From positions 251,440 through 315,439 of the forward strand of contig NZ_JABAEB010000006.1 in the NCBI RefSeq assembly GCF_012584455.1: DNA of 64,000 nt, in the 5' to 3' direction. Under the pieces are notes generated by a model. That model worked only from the letters and a program-made list of their open reading frames with translations, searched no databases and had not been told where the DNA came from. The position numbers were made by a program, and so were the translations under genes. This DNA comes from Shewanella oncorhynchi. Its GTDB lineage: Bacteria; Pseudomonadota; Gammaproteobacteria; Enterobacterales; Shewanellaceae. Within the stretch, counting starts at the first letter, position 1, and the number at the start of each line of letters is the position of its first letter. Below, piece after piece: positions 18,722 to 27,990 of the stretch.

Positions 18722-19417
18722 ATGGACTTTATTGAAGTATACCCTAATGCGTTGCCGAATGACTTGTGTGACCGTCTCATTCTGGCATTTGAGCAACATG
18801 CTGGCGTTGTTGATGGACACACGGGCAATGGCGTCGATTTGGAGAAGAAGATCAGCCGCGATTTGACCTTAGATAGTTTCGTCGACCTGCAGCCCATCAG
18901 AAACGAACTCTTAGGTTATACCTTAAAGGGCGCGGTAGATTATTTCACAAAGTATTCAATGGCATTAATGGGGGCGGTGTCAGTGTCAGTGAGTGATGAG
19001 CAGGGCCAACCTGTAACGCTAACTCCGACTAATTTTGCGACGCTGGGTGCGCCTAGGGCCGATGGCTTAGTGAAGTATTTGTATCGCAGTGGCAGTATTA
19101 ATATTCAAAAGTATCAGCAAAATAAAGGCGGTTATCCTCATTGGCATTCGGAGCAATTCCCGCAGAATGGCCACAATGAAGCTCTGCATCGCGTCGTGCT
19201 TTATATGTTTTATTTAAATGATGTGGAAGAGGGCGGTGAAACCGAATTTTATTATCAACAGCGTAAAATCTCCCCTAAAAAAGGCACTATGGTGATAGCG
19301 CCTGCGGGATTTACTCATTCACATCGGGGAAATAAACCTGTGAGTGGTGATAAATATATTGCCACTTCTTGGATCATGTTTAATCGAGCCGAACAGTTAT
19401 ATGCGGTGATTGCCTGA
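18722..19417 (+). CDS. 2-oxoglutarate/Fe(II) oxygenase-like protein (prolyl 4-hydroxylase type)
   Basis: The 231-residue protein has a C-terminal double-stranded beta-helix domain (about 115-222) with INIQKYQ, YPHWHSEQ, RVVLYMFYLNDVEEGGETEF, GTMVIAPAG and THSHRG...GDKYIATSW. The last block, with a histidine and Lys211 about ten residues later, is the distal iron ligand and 2-oxoglutarate anchor region. The first ligand motif is odd: where HxD is usual, I read His140-Trp-His142-Ser-Glu144, so the acidic ligand would be Glu144. It may act on protein or small-molecule targets, or may not hydroxylate at all. GAGGAAG precedes the ATG. Confidence 0.8.
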   Translation: MDFIEVYPNALPNDLCDRLILAFEQHAGVVDGHTGNGVDLEKKISRDLTLDSFVDLQPIRNELLGYTLKGAVDYFTKYSMALMGAVSVSVSDEQGQPVTLTPTNFATLGAPRADGLVKYLYRSGSINIQKYQQNKGGYPHWHSEQFPQNGHNEALHRVVLYMFYLNDVEEGGETEFYYQQRKISPKKGTMVIAPAGFTHSHRGNKPVSGDKYIATSWIMFNRAEQLYAVIA

Positions 19418-19432
19418 TAGTATTCCAGTTTC

Positions 19433-20782
19433 TTACACTGGGATACGGATCCTAAAGAGCGCCCCTTCTAAGCGACTTTCTTCAATTTTTAAGCTGCCAC
19501 CGTAGCTGTGAACGATTTCATCACAGACAGCTAATCCGATCCCTTGCCCTGGGGACTGAGTATCGGCACGCACGCCACGTTGGATAATCTTCTGTCTTAA
19601 GCTTTCTTCGACTCCTGGGCCATCATCTTCAACAATGAGTTCAAACTCACCTTGTGAGTTAATTTTAGCCGATACATGCACTTGGCTGATACACAGGCGG
19701 AAAGCATTTTCCATAAGGTTGCCACACAGCTCCATTAAGTCACCCTTGTTGCCGGGGAACATCAAGGAAGGGGAGATGTTGGCCGAGAACTGCACTTGTT
19801 TTTCTCGATAAATTTTAAACAACATTTGTGCTAATTGATCGACTAAGGGCGCAATAACAGTTTGTTCTTGCTTCAGGCCTTGTCGGCCTAACATGGCCCG
19901 TTTTAATTGGTATTTGACCAGCTGATCCATCTGGCTGACTTGTTCCATGATCTTTTCGCTCGCCGATTGTTTACTCAAACTGGCGTCATCTGTAATGGCA
20001 TGCACGGCGGCTAAGCGGGTTTTAAGACTGTGTGCCAAGTCATTCATAGCATTTTGATAGCGCTGTTGTTGGGCACTCGATTGTTGCAACATCTGGTTGA
20101 GTGCTTGCGTTACGCCTTCAAGTTCAACAGGATAGCCCTCAGAAAGTGATTTACTCTTACCTTGGTTAATTGACTGCAGTTCATTTTGCATCCGCACCAA
20201 GGGACGCATGCCCCAATAGGCGGCGCTGACCAATAGAATTAAGGCTAAGGCCAATACCATGGCTAAACGAATATAAGTACGTTTACTGAACTTACTGTAT
20301 TCCTGCTCCAGTTTGGCGGCATCTTTCATGACGAGGAGGTTGTAATGCACACTGGCAATTTCTACCGCGAGCAAATAGACGAAATAACCTCTGTCGTCAG
20401 CCATGGTGAGGTAGTAGGGCGGGGAGTCGTTACGGATTTCGTTAAAACGCTCACAGGTATCAAATAAGCCACGATCTACTGCGAGGGATGAGGTCCAAAC
20501 CTGCTTAAATTTGTCATCGCAACTCGCTATTACATAGCGCTCTTGTTTATTATTTTCTTCTAACCAAGCACTGGTATCGGGGATAAGATCGTGCTCCCGT
20601 AATTCGGCGGCGACTTGGGGAATTTCGGCAATGAGTTGGGCCGTTTCTTCGTTATAACTATTTTGCGCATGCAGAATATTAACCATCCATGCGAGACCAA
20701 AACCCACTAAGGTAATAATTGATAGTGAGGTGAGAAACATCCGTGTCAGCAGACGTTTCTTGAATTTTAATCTTAATTGCAT
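19433..20782 (-). CDS. phoQ: Sensor histidine kinase, PhoQ-like
   Basis: Membrane sensor that phosphorylates the response regulator encoded just upstream. The 449-residue protein has a first transmembrane helix (about 15-37), a periplasmic domain of about 140 residues, a second helix (about 172-194), a HAMP region, the phosphoacceptor H-box LAHSLKTRL and the ATPase boxes with N (CGNLMENAFRL), G1 (EDDGPGV) and G2 (GQGIGLAV). The periplasmic domain is richer in ordinary residues than the strongly acidic patch of enterobacterial PhoQ, so Mg2+ sensing is not proven. It overlaps the response regulator gene by 10 bp, which shows an operon. Confidence 0.85.
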   Translation of the reverse strand: MQLRLKFKKRLLTRMFLTSLSIITLVGFGLAWMVNILHAQNSYNEETAQLIAEIPQVAAELREHDLIPDTSAWLEENNKQERYVIASCDDKFKQVWTSSLAVDRGLFDTCERFNEIRNDSPPYYLTMADDRGYFVYLLAVEIASVHYNLLVMKDAAKLEQEYSKFSKRTYIRLAMVLALALILLVSAAYWGMRPLVRMQNELQSINQGKSKSLSEGYPVELEGVTQALNQMLQQSSAQQQRYQNAMNDLAHSLKTRLAAVHAITDDASLSKQSASEKIMEQVSQMDQLVKYQLKRAMLGRQGLKQEQTVIAPLVDQLAQMLFKIYREKQVQFSANISPSLMFPGNKGDLMELCGNLMENAFRLCISQVHVSAKINSQGEFELIVEDDGPGVEESLRQKIIQRGVRADTQSPGQGIGLAVCDEIVHSYGGSLKIEESRLEGALFRIRIPV

Positions 20783-21447
20783 GGCAGGTTAAATTTATAT
20801 CCTTGGCCGCGGATGGTCACTATGGGGTTATCGATACCATCGCGGGTCAGTTTTTTACGCAGGCGGCTGACCATGACTTCAATCGTATTGGGATCGCCTT
20901 CCTTATCACCATAAATCACATCGAGTAAACGTTGCTTGGCGACAACCTCATGACAATGGCGCATCAAATATTCGAGGATTAAATATTCAAAGGCAGTGAC
21001 CTCCATGACTTCGTCACCCAGAGTGACTTGTTTGGCGGCGAGATCGAGTTTCAATTCTCCACTGCAAATCACGGGTTTAACAAAACCTGCGCTACGTCGC
21101 ACTAAGGCATCAAGCCTTGCGACAAGCTCTTCTTTTTGAAAGGGTTTCACTAAATAGTCATCGGCTCCGGCGTTTAGGCCTTCAACTTTATCCTGCCAAT
21201 TAACTCGTGCCGTGAGAATTAATATTGGTGCTTTAAGACCCGCTTCACGGAGCTGTTGAATTAAGCTAATACCATCTTGATCGGGTAACCCTAAATCGAC
21301 AATGGCGACATCGATGGGATAATTAGTGGCTTGATAAAAACCTTCTTTGGCAGTCAGTGCCACTTGAACTTGATTGCCGAGATCGCTTAATTGCACTTTT
21401 AAGTGGTGGGATAAAATAGGATCGTCTTCAACAACCAAAATTCTCAT
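20773..21447 (-). CDS. phoP: OmpR/PhoP-type response regulator
   Basis: The frame is open back to 21486, but MRILVVEDD at 21447 is the normal family start and gives 224 residues, like PhoP (223). The receiver domain has Glu/Asp pocket VVEDDP, the phosphoacceptor Asp in AIVDLGLPDQDG and Lys in YLVKPF. The C-terminal winged helix contains VMVSRLRKKL and TIRGQGYKF. HHLKVQ, AIVDLGLPD and LTAFEY match PhoP well. It lies first in a two-gene operon with the kinase. Autoregulation is likely but no PhoP box was identified. Confidence 0.88.
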   Translation of the reverse strand: MRILVVEDDPILSHHLKVQLSDLGNQVQVALTAKEGFYQATNYPIDVAIVDLGLPDQDGISLIQQLREAGLKAPILILTARVNWQDKVEGLNAGADDYLVKPFQKEELVARLDALVRRSAGFVKPVICSGELKLDLAAKQVTLGDEVMEVTAFEYLILEYLMRHCHEVVAKQRLLDVIYGDKEGDPNTIEVMVSRLRKKLTRDGIDNPIVTIRGQGYKFNLPCN

Positions 21448-21629
21448 AATATAATGCCTTAAAGTGTATGAGCTAAGCTTTAGCAAACTAGTCTACGTAA
21501 AATCACACTGATAACCAAATAGAGGATCAGCATATCTTAGTTGAACTTAACCTTTGCTGACCGAGTTGAACTTGTGGTCAAAATAAGTACTAATTAATTG
21601 TTGAATAAGAAGGTTTTGCCGTTAAAGTG

Positions 21630-21989
21630 TTAGCGTATCGGGGAATTTCCCCAAGGCGATTTTTGTTTTCTGATCCGCAAAATGCCGTTGCCACACATAA
21701 TCGCGCCTAAGGTAAATAACATCACCGCCATCATGATAAAAGACAATCTCAACCAAGGCATTTCTTGCGCTAATCGCAGATGTACCGCTTCAATGGTTGT
21801 GACGCCCCATACGGCAAAGACACTTATAAATAATAAAATTTGTAATAAACGAAGTAAGTAAACTGAGTTAAAAAATAAGACCAAAGGCGCAAGTGCAAAA
21901 GGAATAGCAAAGTTAATTTGTTCGTAACGTACGAAGTGGGCACTCAATAACCAGCATGCAATCAGGATCCAAAGACTTCTCCACCACAT
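21630..21989 (-). CDS. Small integral membrane protein of unknown function
   Basis: The 119-residue product has about four hydrophobic helices (near 5-20, 26-45, 48-66 and 79-101) and a basic C-terminal tail (RIRKQKSPWGNSPIR), which should lie in the cytoplasm. GGGAGGGG precedes the ATG, a strong ribosome site, so I think the gene is real. I do not recognise a family. It lies upstream of phoP on the same strand with a 182-bp gap. Confidence 0.7.
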   Translation of the reverse strand: MWWRSLWILIACWLLSAHFVRYEQINFAIPFALAPLVLFFNSVYLLRLLQILLFISVFAVWGVTTIEAVHLRLAQEMPWLRLSFIMMAVMLFTLGAIMCGNGILRIRKQKSPWGNSPIR

Positions 21990-22112
21990 TTATACCCCTC
22001 CCATTAAACGTATTAAAATAGTAAACATAATGTATCTAAAAACAAACTTCCGTACTATTGGTGCGTTCACATTTTGCTAACAATAGACATGTTAACTGTA
22101 TTGCGTTCAAAC

Positions 22113-22140
22113 AAAAACGCCCAACACTGAAGCTGGGCGT
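22113..22140 (-). terminator. Terminator of the symporter gene
   Basis: Read on the minus strand, ACGCCCA...TGGGCGT forms a stem followed by TTTTTGT, 20 bp past the stop codon. Confidence 0.8.
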
Positions 22141-22160
22141 CATTTTGGTCTTTGTGAGGT

Positions 22161-23483
22161 TTAGTTCGATTTATCTAAATGATGAACTTGCTCATCAAAA
22201 CTTCTAGCAACTTTACCCGCTTGAGTGTTGTTAAACACTTGCTCGTTAAATTCGCCCTCTGATTTAGCAATAATTACAGTTGCTACGCAATCACCTGTGA
22301 CGTTTACAGCAGTACGTACCATGTCGAGTAAGCGATCGACACCGATAATCAGGGCAATCCCTTCCACTGGCAAGCCAACTTGATTTAACACCATGGCCAG
22401 CATGATAAGTCCGACACCTGGAACACCCGCTGTACCAATTGATGCTAACGTGGCAGTCACAACGACAACGGCATAATCGGTTAGTGAGAGCTCAATGCCA
22501 AAAACCTGCGCAATAAACACAGTGGCAACGCCTTGCATGATTGCTGTGCCATCCATGTTAATCGTAGCGCCTAACGGTAGCGTAAAAGCGGCGATTTTAT
22601 TATCGACACCTAATCTATGTTCAGACGCTTCTATGGTAATGGGTAAAGTGGCATTTGAACTGGCGGTTGAAAAAGCAAACAACTGCACATCGCGCATTTT
22701 ACGAATGAATATTAAGGGGTTGAGGCCTGAGAAAAGTTTTAAAAGGATTGGATAAACGATAAACGCATGGACCAGTAATACACCTAAGACCACGAAGAAA
22801 TATTGAACCACACTACCAAAGGTCTCTAAACCGAGTGTTAATGCAAGTTTTGCCATCAGCGCAAATACACCATAGGGCGCGAGTTGCATGATCAGTGTCA
22901 CGACACGCATGATGACTTCATTTAAATCTTCAAACAACGCCGCAATACGTTTGCCGCGCTCACCAATATGGGCAATAGCAAAGCCAAAAATCACCGCAAA
23001 AATAATAATTTGCAGCATATTACCTTCGCTCAATGCCTGCATCGGATTGGTAGGCACTATGTTTATCAGCACATCAGCAAGACTTGGGGCTTCTTTTGCG
23101 ACGTACTCCATTTTTTCTGACGCCAGTGAGGCGTTTCCAGGATGTATTAGGGCTGCGCTGACAATCGCAATCACTAAAGCAATGGCGGTCGTGAATAAAT
23201 AGAAGGCGAGGGTTTTCCCCCCTAAGCGGCCTAATTTTGAAGGTTCACTCAGTGAGCAAGTTCCGCAAACTAATGAAATAAAGACTAAAGGAACGACTAA
23301 CATTTTTAAGCTGGAGATGAAGATAGTACCGATAACATGCAAGAAACCTTCAGTTATATAATCTTTTACTAAATCGCTTTCTGGAAAGGCATTGCGGAGA
23401 ATGAGGCCTAAAGCAATACCTGTTCCCATACCGATCAGAATTTTACTTGTAAGGCCGAGTTTATTTTTTATAGAAATTGCCAT
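22161..23483 (-). CDS. Dicarboxylate/amino acid:cation symporter (DAACS family)
   Basis: Secondary transporter taking up glutamate, aspartate or C4-dicarboxylates with Na+ or H+. The upstream ATG at 23510 is possible, but the ATG at 23483 has AGGACTCTCT before it and begins (M)AISIKNKLGL, giving 440 residues. About eight hydrophobic segments are visible, with the two re-entrant loop signatures: TASSNATLPITIE (serine-rich hairpin) and the NMDGTA cation/substrate motif. GTAGVPGVG is the second hairpin tip. This is a GltP/GltT/DctA-like protein; the substrate cannot be chosen from sequence alone. Confidence 0.9.
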   Translation of the reverse strand: MAISIKNKLGLTSKILIGMGTGIALGLILRNAFPESDLVKDYITEGFLHVIGTIFISSLKMLVVPLVFISLVCGTCSLSEPSKLGRLGGKTLAFYLFTTAIALVIAIVSAALIHPGNASLASEKMEYVAKEAPSLADVLINIVPTNPMQALSEGNMLQIIIFAVIFGFAIAHIGERGKRIAALFEDLNEVIMRVVTLIMQLAPYGVFALMAKLALTLGLETFGSVVQYFFVVLGVLLVHAFIVYPILLKLFSGLNPLIFIRKMRDVQLFAFSTASSNATLPITIEASEHRLGVDNKIAAFTLPLGATINMDGTAIMQGVATVFIAQVFGIELSLTDYAVVVVTATLASIGTAGVPGVGLIMLAMVLNQVGLPVEGIALIIGVDRLLDMVRTAVNVTGDCVATVIIAKSEGEFNEQVFNNTQAGKVARSFDEQVHHLDKSN

Positions 23484-23705
23484 AGAGAGTCCTGTGTGTT
23501 TTTTATACATTCTATTTTTTGGCGCTCACAAGACTAGCAAGAAAATCGTGAAGATGAAATGACAATTAATGTTAAAGTATTTATCAGATTTGCGAAATAA
23601 AATAAGATAGTTATGGGAAAGTTGCGTGAAAATTGTGTAATGTTAGCCTATAAGTAATAAGCGTCTCGCTTAGGTATTATCATCAGAGTAACAGGGAGCC
23701 TGACA

Positions 23706-26255
23706 ATGAAGTCAGCGTATAAGGTTTTTCTCGCAGGATTGTGTTCGCTTTTATTATTAGCATGTGGTGGTGGAGGCAGTATCTCTGATGATGGTTCCGG
23801 TACTCCGCCATCTGATAAATTTGTTGTTAAATTAGAATTAGTTAATTCAGATGGACAGGCAATAACAGATATTTCGAATGCTATCCCTGGAAAGTTGAAT
23901 GCGACTTTAACTAAGAATGCGAGTGCTCTTGCTGGTGCGCGAATAGTCTTCAGTATAGATGGACAAGGAGCTCTAACTCCAGATAGTGGTGTCACTAATG
24001 CAGATGGTAAAGTGTTTATTAATGTCTTACCTGGAAACAAATTAGGTTCAGGTAAAATTACCGCCACTTACACATCTGCAAGTGGAAGCACAGTTACTGC
24101 CGATATTTCTTTCAATACCCAAGGCGATGGTGGTGATGCAGGTGATGGTCCTCAAGTGAGCCTGAAATTGACAGATATTGCTGGAAATTCAATTGATAGC
24201 ATCACGTCGACAACACCTGGTGTATTAACGGCAACAGTTATAGGTTTGACTAAAGCTGCGATTGTTACCTTCGATACCACTATTGGAGATTTACCCGTCA
24301 AGACGGCCATCACAGATGCCAATGGTAAAGCAAGCGTTAACTTATATGCGGGAAGTACGCCTGGTGCTGGTACTGCAAAAGCATCATTAAATACTGGTGA
24401 AAACGGCGAACAGGTTTTTGTTGTTGGCGCTACCAACGTGTTAATGGGCAGCGGTTCTCCTTTCATCTCGGGTAAGGCTGATGTGAGTGCATTAACGCTT
24501 TCCGCTGGTGGTACTGCGACAATTTCAATTTTATTGCAAGATGATAAAGGTAATCCTTTCACTGAACCTGTAGATGTTCGTTTTGCTTCAACTTGTTCGA
24601 ATAAAGCTACACCAGAAGCGATAATTAGCAGCCCCGTTACTGCCGTTGGCGGACAAGCAACGAGTACTTATCTTGCCAAAGGGTGTGCTGGTGTTGACAA
24701 TATTACGGTGACCGCGGATGTGGGTGGTAAAAATCTGTCAGCTACAGGTAGCATCACAGTGATGTCGGCGAGTGCAGGGAGTGTCGTATTTGTTGATGCA
24801 ATACCTGAAAATATTGGTATTAAAGGAACCGGAAGTGATGAAGCCTCCACATTACGTTTCAGAGTGTTAGATACCAATGGTAATCCTGTCGCAAATAAAA
24901 GTGTTAGTTTTAAATTAAATAATGACTCAGCAGGTTTAACATTAACACCTGATATTGCTACTTCAAATAATTTAGGTTACGTACAGACGGTCGTTAATTC
25001 TGGTACTGTGGCTGCAACTGTCAGAGTCACTGCAACGATAAATGGAACTAACCCAATAATTTCAAGCCAATCGAATGTGTTAGTTGTTTCAACGGGTAAA
25101 CCGGATCAAGACAGTTTTTCTCTATCTGCGTCAGTGTTCAACGTTGAAGGTTGGAATTATGATGGTGCCAAGGTCACTATTACGGCTCGCTTAGCCGATG
25201 CCTTTAATAACCCTGTACCTAATGGAACAGCAGTGGTATTTACGGCTGAAGGCGGTTCGATAGAAAGTTCTTGTCAAACTCAAAAAGGGGTTTGTTCCGT
25301 TATTTGGACAAGTCAGCAACCCCGCCCTGTGGGTGTGAATGGCAATGGACCATTTTTTGATATAAATGGTAATCAGACTCAGGACCCCAATGCGCATTTG
25401 AAATCTGAAACTAATCTTGCTGGTGCATTATATAATGGTAACTATTTCGGTCAGCCTTATGGTGGCCGAGTAACGATTACTGCAACTGCAATCGGCGAAG
25501 AATCCTTTGCTGACTTAAATAGTAATAATATTCTTGACACTGATAGTGAGTTTAGTTTATTCGCTGGAACAGCTACGAACTGTGGTCGTGATAATAGTGG
25601 TGATTGTTATGATCTTACTGAGGCATTTGTTGATCACAATGAAGATGGTATATACACACCTGCTTATCTAAAGAATGGTTTAACAGATACATCAGGAGAT
25701 CGTGAAACTTTCATAGACTTTATTGACCCAGTTAATCCAACTGGGCAAGGAGTATTTAATTTAGCCGATGGTGAGTATAGTGGTGTTCTGTGTAATAACT
25801 CAGCTGCAGCATCAGTAAAATGCAGTCCTCAAGCATCAATTTCTGTTCGCCGTTCATTAGTGTTAGTAATGTCGGGGAGTGTTGCGATAGCAACCCGTAT
25901 AGAAAATGTTCTGATACAAGATAAAGCCGCCGGCAATCAACAGATTGATATAGGAATTAAAGGGACAGCTTTTGTAGCTTTTACTATTTCAGATATCAAT
26001 AATCAGCAAATGCCAGCAGGCTCCGTTATTAATGTTAAAGCGTCAGGGGCTACAGTAACTAGCTCAACAAGTATTATTTGGCCAAGTACAAATTATAATG
26101 GTGGTCGTGAAGTTGACGTTAGTTTAAAAGGTGGTGATGAACCTGATTCTGGGAATTTAATTGTCACCGTTACTACACCAGGTATAAAAGGTGATAATGG
26201 GGATATCGCTGGAACGACAACCGAAGTTTTAAATATTCCAATTGTCGTGAATTAG
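23706..26255 (+). CDS. Large lipoprotein with bacterial Ig-like (Big-1 type) repeats
   Basis: The 849-residue protein has a signal peptide ending in a lipobox (LLAC, Cys20) and a glycine-rich tether, so it is an outer- or inner-membrane lipoprotein. At least four or five Ig-like modules of about 95-105 residues follow (roughly 38-140, 150-245, 255-353, 355-462 and 470-540), each with a V.D..GNP or T.A.GKA-type strand motif. From about 550 to 650 there are three Asp/Asn-rich loops of possible calcium-binding type (DINGNQTQDPN, DLNSNNILDTD, DHNEDGIY). The C-terminal part (about 700-849) is another beta-rich region. Base composition looks more AT-rich than its neighbours. Role unknown; adhesion or cell-surface structure is an inference. 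Confidence 0.85.
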   Translation: MKSAYKVFLAGLCSLLLLACGGGGSISDDGSGTPPSDKFVVKLELVNSDGQAITDISNAIPGKLNATLTKNASALAGARIVFSIDGQGALTPDSGVTNADGKVFINVLPGNKLGSGKITATYTSASGSTVTADISFNTQGDGGDAGDGPQVSLKLTDIAGNSIDSITSTTPGVLTATVIGLTKAAIVTFDTTIGDLPVKTAITDANGKASVNLYAGSTPGAGTAKASLNTGENGEQVFVVGATNVLMGSGSPFISGKADVSALTLSAGGTATISILLQDDKGNPFTEPVDVRFASTCSNKATPEAIISSPVTAVGGQATSTYLAKGCAGVDNITVTADVGGKNLSATGSITVMSASAGSVVFVDAIPENIGIKGTGSDEASTLRFRVLDTNGNPVANKSVSFKLNNDSAGLTLTPDIATSNNLGYVQTVVNSGTVAATVRVTATINGTNPIISSQSNVLVVSTGKPDQDSFSLSASVFNVEGWNYDGAKVTITARLADAFNNPVPNGTAVVFTAEGGSIESSCQTQKGVCSVIWTSQQPRPVGVNGNGPFFDINGNQTQDPNAHLKSETNLAGALYNGNYFGQPYGGRVTITATAIGEESFADLNSNNILDTDSEFSLFAGTATNCGRDNSGDCYDLTEAFVDHNEDGIYTPAYLKNGLTDTSGDRETFIDFIDPVNPTGQGVFNLADGEYSGVLCNNSAAASVKCSPQASISVRRSLVLVMSGSVAIATRIENVLIQDKAAGNQQIDIGIKGTAFVAFTISDINNQQMPAGSVINVKASGATVTSSTSIIWPSTNYNGGREVDVSLKGGDEPDSGNLIVTVTTPGIKGDNGDIAGTTTEVLNIPIVVN

Positions 26256-26271
26256 TATCTAGTTAGTTTGT

Positions 26272-26300
26272 AAAACAAGGTGCCAACGGCACCTTGTTTT
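26272..26300. terminator. Bidirectional terminator, lipoprotein / astB
   Basis: AAAACAAGGTGCC-AAC-GGCACCTTGTTTT is a perfect inverted repeat between the converging genes. Confidence 0.9.
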
Positions 26301-26325
26301 ATATAAAAGCTAAATATCTGCCTAA

Positions 26326-27660
26326 TTAACGCTGGAACTGATACACGCTACCTAGTTTCATAATCTGTGTCAGTTCATCCAGAGCTGTTCGAGATTCGAT
26401 GATTAGCTGAGGGTCTGCAAGATCTTGGGTGGTTAATCTGTCTCGATAATGTTTGTCTATCCAAAGGTTTAAACGAGTAAATAAAGCATCATTCATCAGA
26501 GTGTGTTGATTTACCGCTGCGACTTCCACTTCATTCATGGCGACACGTAAACGAAGACAGGCAGGGCCGCCACCGTTTTGCATGCTTTGTTTTACGTCGA
26601 AATAAAGCACTTGCTTAATCGGCGTGTTTAACGTGAGTAATTCGTTCAAATAGGCAAATACCGCGGGATTTTCTTGGCAATCTGTTGGGGCAATAATCGC
26701 CATTTCACCGGATGGCAATGTAATAATTTGAGTATTGAATAAATAGCTTTTGACTGCGTCGTTAATTGCTACTTTCGCGGTGGGCACTTCAATGAAATAC
26801 AGCTCAGTGTCGAGTTTACGTTTAATTTCATCGATCTTATTCTGGGTATTTAAGAAGGCTTGTTCGTGGTAGAACAGGACATTTTGATTACCTACTGCGA
26901 TAACATCGTTATGGAATACACCTTGGTCAATTACATCAGGATTCTGTTGGATGAAGACGCAATTATCGTCTTCCAGCTGATGTAAGCGTGCGACTGCCAT
27001 TGACGCTTCTAAGGTTTGTCTTGCTGGATATTTTTGCGGTTTAGGTGCGTTGGGATTGGTGGCTTCTTGTCCATAAACAAACAGCTCAACACCAGCATGG
27101 CCGTATTCATTGCAGAGACGAGTGTGGTTTGCGGCACCTTCATCACCGAAGCTATTATGCTCAGGTAAGTGACTATGGTGATGAAAATAGTGGGGATCAC
27201 TGAAAGTTGCTGTTAATATGCGCCCCGTTGTCAAAGGCTCGATGCTGCGATGCAGTTTATCGACTAAATTTGCTGGGGTAAAATGCAGTTTGCCGTCACG
27301 TGTATCTGCACTTGGTGAGACGGTAGCGGCATTGGCTGTCCACATACTGGAAGCACTGCAACAGGCATTAAGTAATATGGGCGCTTCTTTTGCCGCTTGT
27401 TTTAATACATTAGCATCAGAGCCGGAAAATCCAATTCGGCGCAATGTATAGAGGTCTGGGCGCTCTTGAGGAGCTAATATTCCTTGAACCATGCCCATAT
27501 CGGCTAGTGCTTTGGCTTTTTGGAGTCCTTGTTTTGCAGCAGCTTTGGGGTTGGAAACTAAGGCGGCATTGTTAAGTGAGGCGACATTGCCAAAAGACAA
27601 CCCTGCGTAATTGTGTGTTGGTCCAACGAGTCCATCAAAATTCGCTTCAAAGTGCTTCAT
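26326..27660 (-). CDS. astB: N-succinylarginine dihydrolase
   Basis: Second enzyme of the arginine succinyltransferase pathway: converts N2-succinylarginine to succinylornithine, CO2 and ammonia. The 444-residue protein opens with [18 protein letters not shown] and ends its catalytic core with [12 protein letters not shown], where Cys368 is the nucleophile (Cys365 in E. coli AstB). The histidine/glutamate partners lie in the expected middle region (e.g. [13 protein letters not shown]). None of the other ast genes lies in the window; here astB stands alone, divergent from topA. Confidence 0.96.
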   Translation of the reverse strand: MKHFEANFDGLVGPTHNYAGLSFGNVASLNNAALVSNPKAAAKQGLQKAKALADMGMVQGILAPQERPDLYTLRRIGFSGSDANVLKQAAKEAPILLNACCSASSMWTANAATVSPSADTRDGKLHFTPANLVDKLHRSIEPLTTGRILTATFSDPHYFHHHSHLPEHNSFGDEGAANHTRLCNEYGHAGVELFVYGQEATNPNAPKPQKYPARQTLEASMAVARLHQLEDDNCVFIQQNPDVIDQGVFHNDVIAVGNQNVLFYHEQAFLNTQNKIDEIKRKLDTELYFIEVPTAKVAINDAVKSYLFNTQIITLPSGEMAIIAPTDCQENPAVFAYLNELLTLNTPIKQVLYFDVKQSMQNGGGPACLRLRVAMNEVEVAAVNQHTLMNDALFTRLNLWIDKHYRDRLTTQDLADPQLIIESRTALDELTQIMKLGSVYQFQR

Positions 27661-27990
27661 TGCTTATCCTTGTGATAGGGAAAGTTATTATTTGTTCATA
27701 TGGTCCCTGAGGGAACCCAGTATACTGAAGCTTTTCGAGCGCACAAGCGGACGGTTTTGTGCTCAAAGCGACTTTTTCACGATAAATGCATAACTATTTC
27801 TTGCTTGCTGGCAAATAATGAAATATTAGTTTTTAATTACGCATATTATATTTTTACATTTTTTCAACTTTGATTAAAAAGTGACTCGCTGGTACATATA
27901 AAAGAGGGATTAACTTGAAACTATCAGTACAACCCTCTATATATGGTGCCAATTTCCACCTTCTTGAGATTTTTTGGCGCAAATTAAACT
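27661..27990. promoter_or_regulatory. Divergent astB / topA upstream region
   Basis: This 330-bp gap is very AT-rich (especially 27790-27900) and must contain both promoters. A TGAAATATTAGT near 27820 faintly resembles half an ArgR box, but I could not find a convincing full operator. No gene seen. Confidence 0.5.

Noticed and set aside
24152..24562. 136-codon frame antisense to the Ig-repeat lipoprotein
   Set aside because: Pro/Val/Ala-rich reading of a repetitive gene; no ribosome site or family.
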